Assembly (NCBI GenBank): GCA_019510185.1
Contig: JAEKKV010000014.1
Span: 124,001 to 188,000 of the forward strand
Source of the DNA: Verrucomicrobiota bacterium
GTDB lineage: Bacteria > Verrucomicrobiota > Verrucomicrobiia > Opitutales > Opitutaceae
Direction: 5' to 3'
DNA: 64,000 bases
The stretch's first letter is position 1; every line of letters begins with the position of its first letter. Positions 19,471 through 28,733 of the stretch are shown one piece after another. The notes under the pieces are model-generated. The model saw only the letters and a program-made list of their open reading frames with translations. It was not told the DNA's origin and made no database searches. Both the position numbers and the translations under genes were made by a program.

Positions 19471-20343
19471 ATGAAGGCTAAACTGTGTTTTCTGACCCCG
19501 GCAGCCACAGGGTTATTCACCGTTCTCTTGCTCGCCGGCATCGTCGCCGATGTTCGTGCCGAAGGTCGTAAGAATCCCACCAGCAAACTCTACGTCGCCG
19601 ATGTCGAGGGCGACTCCTCGATCAACACCGGGGAAAAGATCGATGATCTCGTCAAGAAGTCCGTTTATTCGGCCGAGGGCACGGTCATCGAAACCAAGGC
19701 TAAAGCCAGCAACGCGCTGGTTCTCTCCAACGGCACGGGCTTGTTTTTCGATCCGGAAACCAAGCTCGAAATGAAGCGATTCCAGCAGGAGCCGTTTTCC
19801 CCGAATCGAAACGACATGGAAGTGGAGCCTTCCGTTTCGCAAACCGCCGCCACGCTGCCGCATGGCACCATCGGCCTCTGCACCAGCAAAATGGTGGCCG
19901 GCAGCACCATGAATTTTAGCACACCGCACGCCAACATCGCCATCCACGCGCGCAAGGCGGTCATCGAATCCACCGCGAACGAAACCCGTATTTCGATTTT
20001 CGACGGCAACGTGACCATCGGCGGCAGCGGAGCGGGCGGAGAGTCGGTTCAAAGTGGCCAGCAGGCCATCATCACCCGCCCTTCCCCGACATCCCCGCCT
20101 ATCATTAAAATCCAGCCCATTCCTCCGGAGCAAAAGCAGCAGCTGGCGGACAAGGCCGCCATGGCCTGCATGGCGCGCAAAACCGTTTATTTCCAAGTCG
20201 CAGATCGAAAAAACTCCAGCGCTCTTCCCGGCGATGTTTTCAGCGACCCCACGGATGTGCCGCAGGACATTGTTCCGGTCGAAGTCGTGCCCAGCACGAT
20301 TGAACCCGTGATCACGGTCAGCCCCTCCGCCATCACTCCCTGA
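19471..20343 (+). CDS. Secreted FecR-domain-like protein
   Basis: This 290-residue protein has an N-terminal signal peptide (AATGLFTVLLLAGIVADVRA). The middle resembles the FecR beta-rich domain: a charged or Gly segment exposed after processing, ALVLSNGTGLFFDPETKLEM, THANIAI-like repeats (here STPHANIAIHARKAVIEST), and SIFDGNVTIGG followed by SGQQAIIT. The C-terminal 90 residues are Pro/Val-rich and probably disordered. Such proteins occur in Verrucomicrobia and Planctomycetes without a sigma factor partner, as here. It is the first gene of a four-gene export operon, and a role as a periplasmic scaffold is an inference. Confidence 0.75.
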   Translation: MKAKLCFLTPAATGLFTVLLLAGIVADVRAEGRKNPTSKLYVADVEGDSSINTGEKIDDLVKKSVYSAEGTVIETKAKASNALVLSNGTGLFFDPETKLEMKRFQQEPFSPNRNDMEVEPSVSQTAATLPHGTIGLCTSKMVAGSTMNFSTPHANIAIHARKAVIESTANETRISIFDGNVTIGGSGAGGESVQSGQQAIITRPSPTSPPIIKIQPIPPEQKQQLADKAAMACMARKTVYFQVADRKNSSALPGDVFSDPTDVPQDIVPVEVVPSTIEPVITVSPSAITP

Positions 20344-20365
20344 CGGGCCGCGACGCCGTTTTATC

Positions 20366-21505
20366 ATGGTGCAAGGATTTACCCGGCGGTGGCTCGCGAG
20401 CGGAATCGCGGCCATCACGCTTTTGGCGACCAATGGATTGGCCTTGGTCAAGTTCGACGACGGTCATGATCAGATTTTCGTGAACGCCTCGGTCTCGATT
20501 GGATATGATTCCAATATTTTCGCCCGCAAAGACGGCGGTGGCGACACGCTCACCACAACCAGCTTCGGCATCGAATACGCGCGCCACGCCGGCTACATCG
20601 CGGTCAACGCCAGTATCGTCTGGAGCTTGGGGCAGTTTGGCAGCAACCCCGACCAGAATTTCTCCAACCCCACGCTCAATCTTGAGCTTATCAAGAGCAC
20701 CGGACGCACTACGGGATCCTTCACCGTGAACGCCGCCCGCCAGAGCAGCTCCGACGCCGTCGCCAACACGCGCACCGACTCCTGGACCTACACCACCGGC
20801 CTCAATTGGAAATATCCGGTGATCGATCGCTACAGTTTGGCCGGCGATTTCAATTACGGCCTGGTCTCCTACCAGCAGGCTCCTCCCGGCATTTATAACC
20901 TCACCAGCTACGGGGCCAGCCTCGATCTCTTTTATACCTATACCTCCGAGCGCGACCTCATCGCCGGCTACAGCATAAAGATCAACGATGCCGACGGCGC
21001 CAATTCCCAGAGCATCGACCACAACTTCACCGTCGGCATGTCGGGAAAAATCACATCCAAGCTCAATGGCACCGTGCGCGCCGGCTACGAAATCCGCCAA
21101 GAGTCCGCCACCGGCCAGTCCTTCGGCAGTTGGAGCGCCTCGGCCGCGGTCACATGGAGCGTCAACCGCCGCCTCACCTTCACCGGCACGTTGACCAAGG
21201 ACTTTACCACCTCCTCCACCGACGCCAGCATCGATTCCCTGAATGCCGCCCTCAACGCGCAGTACGTTGTGAGCGCCCATTGGATCGTTTATTCAGGCAT
21301 CGGCGGCGGCGAGAGCAAGTTTCTGAGCGGCACCGACACCGGGAGGCAGGATTATTATTTTACGTGGAACGCGGGAGTCGGCTATAACCTGAACGAACAC
21401 TTTAAGGCTTCCTTGACCTACGCTTTCTACGAAAGCTGGTCCAACCGCAGCGCCTCGAACTACGATCGTAATTCCCTTACCCTCAATCTTAGCACACGGT
21501 GGTAA
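20366..21505 (+). CDS. Outer-membrane beta-barrel protein of polysaccharide export operon
   Basis: This 379-residue protein has an N-terminal hydrophobic segment (WLASGIAAITLLATNGLA) and then alternating polar/aromatic strands throughout, ending with a C-terminal aromatic residue (NLSTRW), the usual outer-membrane barrel signature. It resembles the putative barrel-porin proteins found in exopolysaccharide loci of PEP-CTERM bacteria. It sits 22 bp after the FecR-like gene and 7 bp before the Wza-like gene. Its specific role (secretion channel or anchoring) cannot be read from the sequence. Confidence 0.78.
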   Translation: MVQGFTRRWLASGIAAITLLATNGLALVKFDDGHDQIFVNASVSIGYDSNIFARKDGGGDTLTTTSFGIEYARHAGYIAVNASIVWSLGQFGSNPDQNFSNPTLNLELIKSTGRTTGSFTVNAARQSSSDAVANTRTDSWTYTTGLNWKYPVIDRYSLAGDFNYGLVSYQQAPPGIYNLTSYGASLDLFYTYTSERDLIAGYSIKINDADGANSQSIDHNFTVGMSGKITSKLNGTVRAGYEIRQESATGQSFGSWSASAAVTWSVNRRLTFTGTLTKDFTTSSTDASIDSLNAALNAQYVVSAHWIVYSGIGGGESKFLSGTDTGRQDYYFTWNAGVGYNLNEHFKASLTYAFYESWSNRSASNYDRNSLTLNLSTRW

Positions 21506-21512
21506 TCCCTCC

Positions 21513-22154
21513 ATGCACTCGAGCCACTCCCCTCTTTTGAAATCCTGGCTGGCCGGCCTTTTCCTGGCCGTGGCGACCGTTTGCTCATTGCAGGCCGAAA
21601 ACAAGTCCCAAGTTCCGGTCAACCAAGCCGTGCTGGCGTACAAGGTCACCCTGACCGACCTTCTTCGGATCGACATCTATCAAGAAGAAGACCTGCGCAC
21701 GATGTCCCGCGTCGATGCCAAGGGAAACATCAACCTACCCCTCGTCGGCGAGGTGCACGTGTCCGGCCTGACCGTCAGCGAAGCGCAAAAAGCCGTGGAG
21801 AACGCCTACCGCGACGGGCGCTTCCTGCGGAGCCCCCAAGTCACCATCAATATCGAATCCTACGCCTCGCGCGAGGTTTCCATCCAAGGCCAGGTGCGTT
21901 CCCCCGGACGCTACCCGCTCCCGATCGAAACCAACATGACGGTGATCGAGCTCGTCACGAAAGCGGGCGGTTTCACCGACACCGCCAAAGGCACCGCCGT
22001 CCGCATCACCCGCATCACGCCCGAAGGCAAAAAACAGGTGTTTACCATCGACGTTGACAGTCTTCTGAAGGGCAAGGACAAGGCCAGCATCAGCGACAAT
22101 GCGCTCATCCTCCAACCCGGCGACATCGTCTTCGTCGACGAGCGTATCATCTGA
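21513..22154 (+). CDS. Wza-like polysaccharide export protein
   Basis: This 213-residue protein of the Poly_export/SLBB family has a signal peptide (LLKSWLAGLFLAVATVCSLQA) with no lipobox Cys. The Poly_export domain is seen in YKVTLTDLLRIDIYQEEDL, DAKGNINLPLVGEVHVSGLT and EAQKAVENAYRDGRFLRSPQV. One SLBB repeat follows (VSIQGQVRSPGRYPLP). It is shorter than E. coli Wza (379 residues), with a single SLBB repeat and no C-terminal outer-membrane helix, so the neighbouring barrel protein may supply the pore (inference). Confidence 0.9.
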   Translation: MHSSHSPLLKSWLAGLFLAVATVCSLQAENKSQVPVNQAVLAYKVTLTDLLRIDIYQEEDLRTMSRVDAKGNINLPLVGEVHVSGLTVSEAQKAVENAYRDGRFLRSPQVTINIESYASREVSIQGQVRSPGRYPLPIETNMTVIELVTKAGGFTDTAKGTAVRITRITPEGKKQVFTIDVDSLLKGKDKASISDNALILQPGDIVFVDERII

Positions 22155-22160
22155 TTTCCC

Positions 22161-24323
22161 ATGCTCGAAGCCCCCAAAATTTCCAACGCCCACAAGTCGG
22201 TCGGCGCCGGCAAGGACGAAGAGCTGGTCGAACGTCGCACGCTGCGTGACTACTACATCATCCTGCGCGAGCGCCTGTGGATCGCCCTTCCGCTTGCCCT
22301 GACCCTCGCCATCGGGCTCGCCTATTACCAGTCCCGCGCCGTCCCGCTCTACAGCAGCACGGCGACGATGCAGATTGAGAAGCCGGAAAAGGTTGTGACC
22401 ACCCAGGAGGTCGTCGAGACCGGCGTGAGCAGCGACGCGGAGCTGAACACCTACCTCCAGGTCATCGGCAGCGGCAAGATCCGCACCCGCGTGCTTGAGT
22501 CGCTCACTCCGCAGGAGCGCCTGATTCTTCAGCGTCCCTATCTCAAGGACCTTCCTCCCGGTTCGGCTCCGCCCCCCGGCATCGACTTGGGCACGCCGGC
22601 CGTCCAGTCGATCCGCAGCACCTTTCTCATCAGCGTCACCGTGGTCCACCGCGATCCCGAGGCCGCCGCCTTGCTTGCCAACCGCTACGTGCAGCAGTTC
22701 ATCCAAAGCCTGCTCGACAAGGTCGGCGGCAGCAACGAATACGCCGTCGAATACCTGCAAAAACGCGCCACCCAGCTCCTCGACCTGGCCAAGGCCGCCG
22801 AGCAGCGCCTGCAGGACTACATGCGTGCGCAGAATCTCGTGTCGTTGGACAACAGCACGAACATCGTCCAGGCCCGCCTCACCGCGGTGAACACCGCGCT
22901 GCAAACCGCCCGGCTCGAGCGGCTAGCCGTCGAGGAGCAGTTCAACCTCGTCGAGCGCTACCAGAAGGACCACCGCAACCTGCTCGAGATCACCGCCATC
23001 GCCGGCTACGGCTCGGTGCCCGACCTGAACAAGCAGCTCGAAACTCTCCAGCGGGACCAGTCGTTGCTCGCCGAGCGTTACCTGGAGCGGCACCCGAAGA
23101 TGATCAACATCACCAATGCCATTGCCGTGGCCAAGAACCAGCTCGACACCGCCATCACCCTCGCCATCGCCGACCTCAAGACCAGTCTCGAAAAGATTCG
23201 CGGCAACGAAAAGACCCTGGAGCAGGAATACGCCGCCCAGGAAAGGGAACAGCTCCGCCTCCGCGATCTCTCGATCGAGTACAAGAGCTTGGAGAACCAA
23301 GCCACTGTGGCCCGCAACAGCTACTCCCAGATCCTCGACCGTCTCAGCCAGACGACCACCAGCAAGTACCTCGAAAAGATCCCTGTCCGTCCTCTGGATC
23401 TCGCCACGCCGGCCGGCACGCCCTTCACGCCCGACCCCAAGCGCATCACCCGCAACGCCGTCGGCCTCGGCCTGCTGGTGTTCTTCGGCGTCGCCATCGG
23501 CCTGAGCTTCATCGACGACCGCATCAAGAGCGCCTGGGACATCGAATCCTTCATCGGCGTCAACCTCCTCGGCATCATTCCCGACCTCTCCGGTCTCAAG
23601 GATGACGACAAGTACAAGCTGGTTCTCGACAACAAAAACACCAGCGGCGTCGAACCCTTCCTGAGCGTTTACAGCTCGGTCAAGATCCACTCCAAGCTCG
23701 ATTTCCCGAAGTCCATTCTCGTCACCAGCACCATCCCCGGCGAAGGCAAGACTCTCGTTTCGAGCAATCTCGCCGGCAGCTTCGCCCGCCATGGCAAGGC
23801 GGTGCTGCTGATCGACTGCGACCTGCGCCGGCCGATGCTCCACCGCCACTTCAACAAGCCCAACGAATCCGGCCTCATCACTTGGTTCCAGAACGGCGCG
23901 AAGCTCGACGGCGATCTGCTCAATAATCCCGACCTCGGCATCGTTTCGATCGGCGAAAATTTGTCCCTCATCAGCTCCGGCGGTCGTTCCAAGAGCCCCA
24001 CCCAGCTCCTTGAAGATCCGATTTTCGGCCAGCTCCTCGAACGCCTTAAAAAGTATTTCGATCTCATCGTGATCGACTCGCCTCCGCTCGGCGCGGTGAC
24101 CGATTCCCTGCTCATCGCCGAGCAGGCCGACGAGGTTGTTTACGTCTGCCGTTTCAATCGCGCCTTTCGCAAACACATCCGTCTTTACATCAAAGCGCTT
24201 CGTTCCGGCAAAAACGAAGTTCTCGGCGTTGTCCTCAACGGCCTTTCCCCGCGCCGCATCGAGTATTACTCCAACTACCGCTATTACCGGAGCTACAAGA
24301 AATATTACGGCGTGCAGGATTAA
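22161..24323 (+). CDS. Wzc-like polysaccharide co-polymerase / BY-kinase
   Basis: This 720-residue inner-membrane protein controls polysaccharide chain length and export. The Wzz domain has a membrane segment near residues 35-55, then a long periplasmic coiled-coil region with the GNVR-type end, and a second membrane segment near 430-450. The cytoplasmic BY-kinase has Walker A IPGEGKTLVSSNLAGSF near 525, Walker A' LLIDCDLRRPM near 550 and Walker B LIVIDSPPLG. The tail is a tyrosine cluster (YYSNYRYYRSYKKYYG) with eight Tyr, the usual autophosphorylation site. It begins 6 bp after the Wza-like gene. No polymerase or flippase gene is adjacent. Confidence 0.94.
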   Translation: MLEAPKISNAHKSVGAGKDEELVERRTLRDYYIILRERLWIALPLALTLAIGLAYYQSRAVPLYSSTATMQIEKPEKVVTTQEVVETGVSSDAELNTYLQVIGSGKIRTRVLESLTPQERLILQRPYLKDLPPGSAPPPGIDLGTPAVQSIRSTFLISVTVVHRDPEAAALLANRYVQQFIQSLLDKVGGSNEYAVEYLQKRATQLLDLAKAAEQRLQDYMRAQNLVSLDNSTNIVQARLTAVNTALQTARLERLAVEEQFNLVERYQKDHRNLLEITAIAGYGSVPDLNKQLETLQRDQSLLAERYLERHPKMINITNAIAVAKNQLDTAITLAIADLKTSLEKIRGNEKTLEQEYAAQEREQLRLRDLSIEYKSLENQATVARNSYSQILDRLSQTTTSKYLEKIPVRPLDLATPAGTPFTPDPKRITRNAVGLGLLVFFGVAIGLSFIDDRIKSAWDIESFIGVNLLGIIPDLSGLKDDDKYKLVLDNKNTSGVEPFLSVYSSVKIHSKLDFPKSILVTSTIPGEGKTLVSSNLAGSFARHGKAVLLIDCDLRRPMLHRHFNKPNESGLITWFQNGAKLDGDLLNNPDLGIVSIGENLSLISSGGRSKSPTQLLEDPIFGQLLERLKKYFDLIVIDSPPLGAVTDSLLIAEQADEVVYVCRFNRAFRKHIRLYIKALRSGKNEVLGVVLNGLSPRRIEYYSNYRYYRSYKKYYGVQD

Positions 24324-24437
24324 ACCGCCGGCGGTTCGGCGAACGACAAGTTCCTCTTTTCGCCAAGTTTCCCGCCGGCCGGCGCCGTCTTCCGGTTTTG
24401 GCTTCCGCCGCGCGCGCAAACCCGCAACGTAAGGCCC

Positions 24438-25283
24438 GTGTTGTCCGCTTTCCTCCCGTCCGATTTCGACCCGAAAAAACCGATCGCGCTCATCGCCGGT
24501 CAGGGTCTTTACCCGGTTCTCGTCGCCCAAGCCATCCGGCGCGCCGGGATTTCCCTCCGGCTGATCGGATTCGATGAGGAAACGCGCCCCGATCTCGTCG
24601 AATCGTTCCCCAAGGAAGAACGACGCGTCATTCTCGTCGGCCAGCTCGGCAAGATGCTGGGGACTTTGGAAAATTTCGGCGCAGGTTACGCCATCATGGC
24701 CGGGCAGATCACGCCGCGCCGTCTTTTCAAGGGTCTGCATCCCGACCTCAAGGCCGCGCGCATCCTGATGTCGCTGAAGCGACGCAACGCCGAAACCATC
24801 TTTGGCGCCATCGCCGCCGAGATTGAAAAACTCGGCGTCGCCTTGCTCGATGCCCGCAGCTTTCTGGATGACCAGCTCGCGTCCGACGGATGCATGACGG
24901 AGCGCAAATTCCCCATCGACGAGGATTTCGTCGCCCACGGCGTGCAGATCGCCCGCGAATGCGCCCGCCTCGACATCGGCCAAGGCTGCGTCGTGCGCAA
25001 AGGCACCGTGCTTGCGGTCGAGGCCTTTGAAGGCACCGATGAGATGATCCGCCGCGCCGGCACGTTCAAAACCGAGGACGCCCTCTTCGTGAAAACGGTC
25101 AAGGCCCGCCAAGACTATCGCTTCGACGTGCCTTGCTTCGGCTTAAAAACGCTGGAGGCCCTGCGCGAGTCCGCCATCAAGGCCGCCGCCTTGGAAACCG
25201 GCCGGGTCATCATGATCGATAAACCCGCCGTGATCGCTCAAGCCCGCGCCTGGGGCATTTCGCTTCGCGGTTTTACGGCGTAA
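24438..25283 (+). CDS. lpxI: LpxI-type UDP-2,3-diacylglucosamine pyrophosphatase
   Basis: This 281-residue enzyme of lipid A biosynthesis (formerly DUF1009) hydrolyses UDP-2,3-diacylglucosamine to lipid X in bacteria lacking LpxH. Family motifs are IALIAGQGLYPVLVAQAIR at the N-terminus, GQLGKMLGTLENFGA, DARSFLDDQLAS, GCVVRKGTVLAVEAFEGTDEMIRR, and DVPCFGLKTLEALRESAIKAAALE. The start is TTG at 24438. It is 114 bp downstream of the Wzc-like gene and may be part of an envelope transcription unit. Its presence implies a lipid A-containing outer membrane. Confidence 0.93.
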   Translation: MLSAFLPSDFDPKKPIALIAGQGLYPVLVAQAIRRAGISLRLIGFDEETRPDLVESFPKEERRVILVGQLGKMLGTLENFGAGYAIMAGQITPRRLFKGLHPDLKAARILMSLKRRNAETIFGAIAAEIEKLGVALLDARSFLDDQLASDGCMTERKFPIDEDFVAHGVQIARECARLDIGQGCVVRKGTVLAVEAFEGTDEMIRRAGTFKTEDALFVKTVKARQDYRFDVPCFGLKTLEALRESAIKAAALETGRVIMIDKPAVIAQARAWGISLRGFTA

Positions 25284-25311
25284 GAATCCCCGGAACCGCC
25301 GTAGCCGCATC

Positions 25312-25331
25312 CCGGTGCGAGCACGCACCGG
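25312..25331. terminator. Hairpin between convergent lpxI and glycosidase genes
   Basis: A perfect 8-bp stem CCGGTGCG / CGCACCGG closes a 4-nt loop in the 63-bp gap between two convergent genes. It has no U-tract in either direction, so it is a possible bidirectional terminator or mRNA 3' stabiliser only. Confidence 0.4.
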
Positions 25332-25346
25332 AATGTTCGGTGGGAG

Positions 25347-28300
25347 TTATTCGGTCAGGATCAGGTCGCCGACGAAATTGGACTCCTTCAGATGCACGCC
25401 GCCGAACCATCCCAAGGTTGATTTGCGCCCCGCTCCGTCGTCTTCGTTGATCACCATTGTCAGGCCGAGATCCGCCCCTGTCTTCGGCTTGAAAGGCGCC
25501 AGTCGCGACCACGGAATGGCGATTTCGTAGATGCGGTTTCCATTCACTTTCGAGGTTGGACGAACAGCAAAGGCGATCTCCGGCGCGAGACCGGCAGGCG
25601 CCCCTGGGTCGGCCGACATGTGACACCACGCTTGCAGCCCTTTTTGGCCCAAGCCCAGCGAGTAATCGTAGCGCCCGAGGCTTTGCGCTTCCCCGCGGTA
25701 GGGATCGATCAGAAATTGCAGACCGTCCTGACTCCAGAGCAGGTCGTCCGCCTTCGGATTGGAGAAGACATCATCCGTCACCTCGACCGCGAGGTAGAGA
25801 TTGTCGGCATCCCAGGCGAACCGCGCGAGTCCGGAAAGATCCTGCAATCCCGCCCAGGGCTTGGCGTCTTTGATGACCGCGCAAAACTGCCGGAGCTCGT
25901 CGAGCTTATAGACCGGCGCATCACGCCAGACGGGCTCGTTCAGATTTCCGTCCAGCACGATCTTGGTCTTCGCGTGAACGACGCGGGCGAAACCGCCGAC
26001 GCGGCGCTCCCGTTGGACCGTGTTGCCATTGGCATCCGTCACCGAGGCACGCAGTTTGTAGAGCGTCAGGCGATCCGTTCCGCCCAAGGGCAGGACGAAT
26101 TCCTTCGCTTCCCGCGGCGCGAGCGTGAGCTTGTCGTTCGCCACGCCGGCAAAAAAGGCCGACGAGGGTCGCGTATCTGAAAGCGCATACGTTCCCTCCG
26201 CCATCGGTAGCTCATCGATGATCTCCGCCCGCCAAGTCACCGATTGGAGCTTGTCGGAATGGTTCTCGACCCGGAGCCGGACCGCCGAGTCGCCCTCGGC
26301 AACCCCGGCCACCGGCTGCAGATCGAGCTCGATCCTGCTCTTCACTGGCAGGGCGAATCGCAACTCGGTGTTACCCTGTTCCGTGGGTGTTTCATCGGAA
26401 AGCGTGAAGGTCGCCATCCGCGCCACGGTATCCTCGGGCACCGTGATGCGATAAATGAACCGGTCAGCGCCATCCTCGGCACGCCCCGCGAAGGGCGCAT
26501 CGATTTTCCAAAGCGACGGACCCGAAAGTCGCGGCGCGCTGCCACCGGCGGTGCGTACCGTGATTTCAGCGATCCCTCCCTGGGTCAGGACCTGCGGCAA
26601 CGCGGCCAAGGCAACCGGGCCGGGGCGGAGGTCCGCCGGGAGCGCTACGGTGTCGTCGCGGAATCCGACAAAGACAGGGTCGTCGCCCAAGCGCAGGTTA
26701 ATCCCTTTGCCGCCGGCCTCGAGCCGCCGTGCCTCGCCGTTCATCCAGGTGAGCGCCACTTCATGCACGCCGGACAACGGCAAGAAGATGTCCCGTCCGC
26801 CGTTTTCGGCCCAGAAAATCATCAGCGCGTTCCCCTGCGTGTCGCGGAACAGGAAGCCATGCGCGCCGTTCCCATACGTTTTCTCCGCGACAAACGTCTT
26901 GGTCGTGAGCGTGTTGATCAGGTGGTAAAAGGCCACCGCATCGAGCCGGGGCAGGTGCATGTTGTACCGGGAGGCGAACAGATCCATGGAATCGGCATAA
27001 CTCCCCGTTTGCTCGCCATCCGGGTCCGGCATCCCGCCCACGGCGAACCACGTGAAGAACCCGCCGCCATCCGCGAAGAAACAGACCGCCTTGCGCACGA
27101 TGTCCCGGGCGATCACGTCGCGCGGCAGTCCCTGGCTCTTGGAGCCCATCTCGGTGGACCAGATCGGCTTTTTCCCGCCGTATTTCTCGAACAGCTCCCG
27201 ATATTTCTGCATGTCGTGGCGCATCTCCCCCAGATCGGAGTAGGCATGCAGGTTGTAAACGTCCTGATAGGGCTGGAAACCCGCCTTGAAAAACGCCTCG
27301 TCCGGGCCGATGGCGGAGCCGATCACCACGAAATTCGGATCCGCTTTCTTGGCCGCTTCGTAAATCACTTTGTAAGCTTCAACGTCCCGTTTCAGCCAAG
27401 CGGGATTTGACGAGGGCGGCTCGTTGCCGATCTGAAATCCCCACAGGCCGTCCTTGCGGTATTTTTCGATGCTGTGCCGGACGCCCTCGCGCAGCGCCTC
27501 GTCCGAATAGGCCGGACCCTCCTGATGCTCGATTCCCATCGTGGGATAGAGCACGCCGTACGGAGCGAGGCCAAAGCGTCGCGGCCACGCGATCCGACTC
27601 AGATGGTCCTGCCCTTGGTCAAAGTCAGGCGTGTAAGGCGCCTGCTCCGGCCAGCTCCAGAACACGAGACAGCGGCGGATCCCCAGCCGCGCCGCCAGCG
27701 GGAAATACTCATAAACCGTCGCGTTCCACGTGTGCGCCCCGAACGGAGTCGACAGCGGATCGAGGTCCTTGGTGGCCGGCTCGGGTAAAATGGCGAAAGA
27801 AGCCACGTCCTCCGCGGCGACGGGCGCGCCCAAATCCATCGCCGTATGGACCTCATAATACGGCCCCACCCGCAGAGGCAGTTGACTGAGATCCAGAATC
27901 GCGCGGTAGAGATTCCATCCCTTCGCCGTTTTGCCGGCTGGCGTCAGGCGCGTCTCCTGCGGCGCAGCTTCGGGAGCGCGATAAAAATCAGTGACCGTCC
28001 AGCCCACCCGCAGCTTTTCACCGGATAGCTCCGTCGGCGTCTCCACCTGCAGTTCGAAACGCACCGAGTCGCCCGGGTAGAAGAGATTGCCGATCCGGTT
28101 GGTTTTGAAAATCGCCCGCCGGTTTCCGCCTTCCTGCGGGATCGACGCCCCGACATAGGCGAGGGCCAGTCCCTCGATCCGGAACTGCCCGTGTGTCTTG
28201 TTGAAGACGACCTCCACCGAGGCCGAGGCAGCCCCCGCCGGGACGTCGAGGCGCTCCTTGAAATGAGTCTGTGCCGTCTTGCCCGCCACCGCCAGCAGCC

Positions 28301-28682
28301 GGCGCTCCTTCAAAAATCGACCGGACGCATCGAAGCTTTTCAACGTGATCGAAACGTTGAAGGACACATCGGGACTGTGCAGCTCGCTCGCATAAGCCCC
28401 CGAAAGCTCCCACACCCCGGGCGTGATCGGAAATTTTCCGCTCTCGGCACGCGTGGGCGGCAGGAGCGCCGGATCGCGGTCCAACTGCAACACCCCGGGG
28501 CCGCCGAGCACCACCGCCCCTTCCGTCGTCCAGCGAGGGGAAAGCTTCCCGTTCTCCTCGAAGGAAAGATCCGGGGACGGCGAGAGATCCGCTCTCGCCA
28601 CCCCTGTCATAAGCACCGCTAGGAAAGCGCCGGCAAGGAACGAGAGACGACCAAAGCTCATCAATAGGGGAAAAAGGGACAT
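25347..28682 (-). CDS. Large secreted clan-A glycoside hydrolase with C-terminal CBM9-like module
   Basis: The protein is about 1111 residues from the ATG at 28682 (28661 is an alternative), with signal segment LSFLAGAFLAVLMTGVARA. An N-terminal beta-sandwich region is followed by a TIM-barrel resembling clan GH-A (GH5/GH39-like). The candidate acid/base Glu is near residue 421 in FQIGNEPPSS and the candidate nucleophile Glu near 511 in IWSTEMGSKS. Beta-rich domains follow, then a C-terminal family-9-like carbohydrate-binding module from about residue 910 (KIVLDGNLNEPVWRDAPVYK, NLYLAVEVTDDVFSNP). The exact GH family and substrate are not clear. It is divergent from a GH43-like gene, so the two probably act on the same polysaccharide. 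Confidence 0.82.
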   Translation of the reverse strand: MSLFPLLMSFGRLSFLAGAFLAVLMTGVARADLSPSPDLSFEENGKLSPRWTTEGAVVLGGPGVLQLDRDPALLPPTRAESGKFPITPGVWELSGAYASELHSPDVSFNVSITLKSFDASGRFLKERRLLAVAGKTAQTHFKERLDVPAGAASASVEVVFNKTHGQFRIEGLALAYVGASIPQEGGNRRAIFKTNRIGNLFYPGDSVRFELQVETPTELSGEKLRVGWTVTDFYRAPEAAPQETRLTPAGKTAKGWNLYRAILDLSQLPLRVGPYYEVHTAMDLGAPVAAEDVASFAILPEPATKDLDPLSTPFGAHTWNATVYEYFPLAARLGIRRCLVFWSWPEQAPYTPDFDQGQDHLSRIAWPRRFGLAPYGVLYPTMGIEHQEGPAYSDEALREGVRHSIEKYRKDGLWGFQIGNEPPSSNPAWLKRDVEAYKVIYEAAKKADPNFVVIGSAIGPDEAFFKAGFQPYQDVYNLHAYSDLGEMRHDMQKYRELFEKYGGKKPIWSTEMGSKSQGLPRDVIARDIVRKAVCFFADGGGFFTWFAVGGMPDPDGEQTGSYADSMDLFASRYNMHLPRLDAVAFYHLINTLTTKTFVAEKTYGNGAHGFLFRDTQGNALMIFWAENGGRDIFLPLSGVHEVALTWMNGEARRLEAGGKGINLRLGDDPVFVGFRDDTVALPADLRPGPVALAALPQVLTQGGIAEITVRTAGGSAPRLSGPSLWKIDAPFAGRAEDGADRFIYRITVPEDTVARMATFTLSDETPTEQGNTELRFALPVKSRIELDLQPVAGVAEGDSAVRLRVENHSDKLQSVTWRAEIIDELPMAEGTYALSDTRPSSAFFAGVANDKLTLAPREAKEFVLPLGGTDRLTLYKLRASVTDANGNTVQRERRVGGFARVVHAKTKIVLDGNLNEPVWRDAPVYKLDELRQFCAVIKDAKPWAGLQDLSGLARFAWDADNLYLAVEVTDDVFSNPKADDLLWSQDGLQFLIDPYRGEAQSLGRYDYSLGLGQKGLQAWCHMSADPGAPAGLAPEIAFAVRPTSKVNGNRIYEIAIPWSRLAPFKPKTGADLGLTMVINEDDGAGRKSTLGWFGGVHLKESNFVGDLILTE

Positions 28683-28686
28683 AAAA

Positions 28687-28731
28687 GGCTTGTCCGACAA
28701 AAAACAGTATAAGAATACTCCCAAACAAGCC
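28687..28731. promoter_or_regulatory. Nested palindromes between divergent glycosidase genes
   Basis: The 51-bp gap between the two start codons contains an outer inverted repeat GGCTTGT (28687-28693) / ACAAGCC (28725-28731), centred on an inner palindrome AGTAT-AAGA-ATACT (28706-28719). The symmetry and position suggest an operator for a dimeric regulator controlling both genes. A hairpin masking both translation starts is an alternative. Confidence 0.45.
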
Positions 28732-28733
28732 AA

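Noticed and set aside
24323..24336. Perfect palindrome AACCGCCGGCGGTT at the Wzc stop codon
   Set aside because: No loop or U-tract, so not a terminator; such GC palindromes occur by chance in this composition.
22923..25112. 729-residue minus-strand frame opposite the Wzc-like and lpxI genes
   Set aside because: Antisense shadow of two recognised genes, with no motifs.
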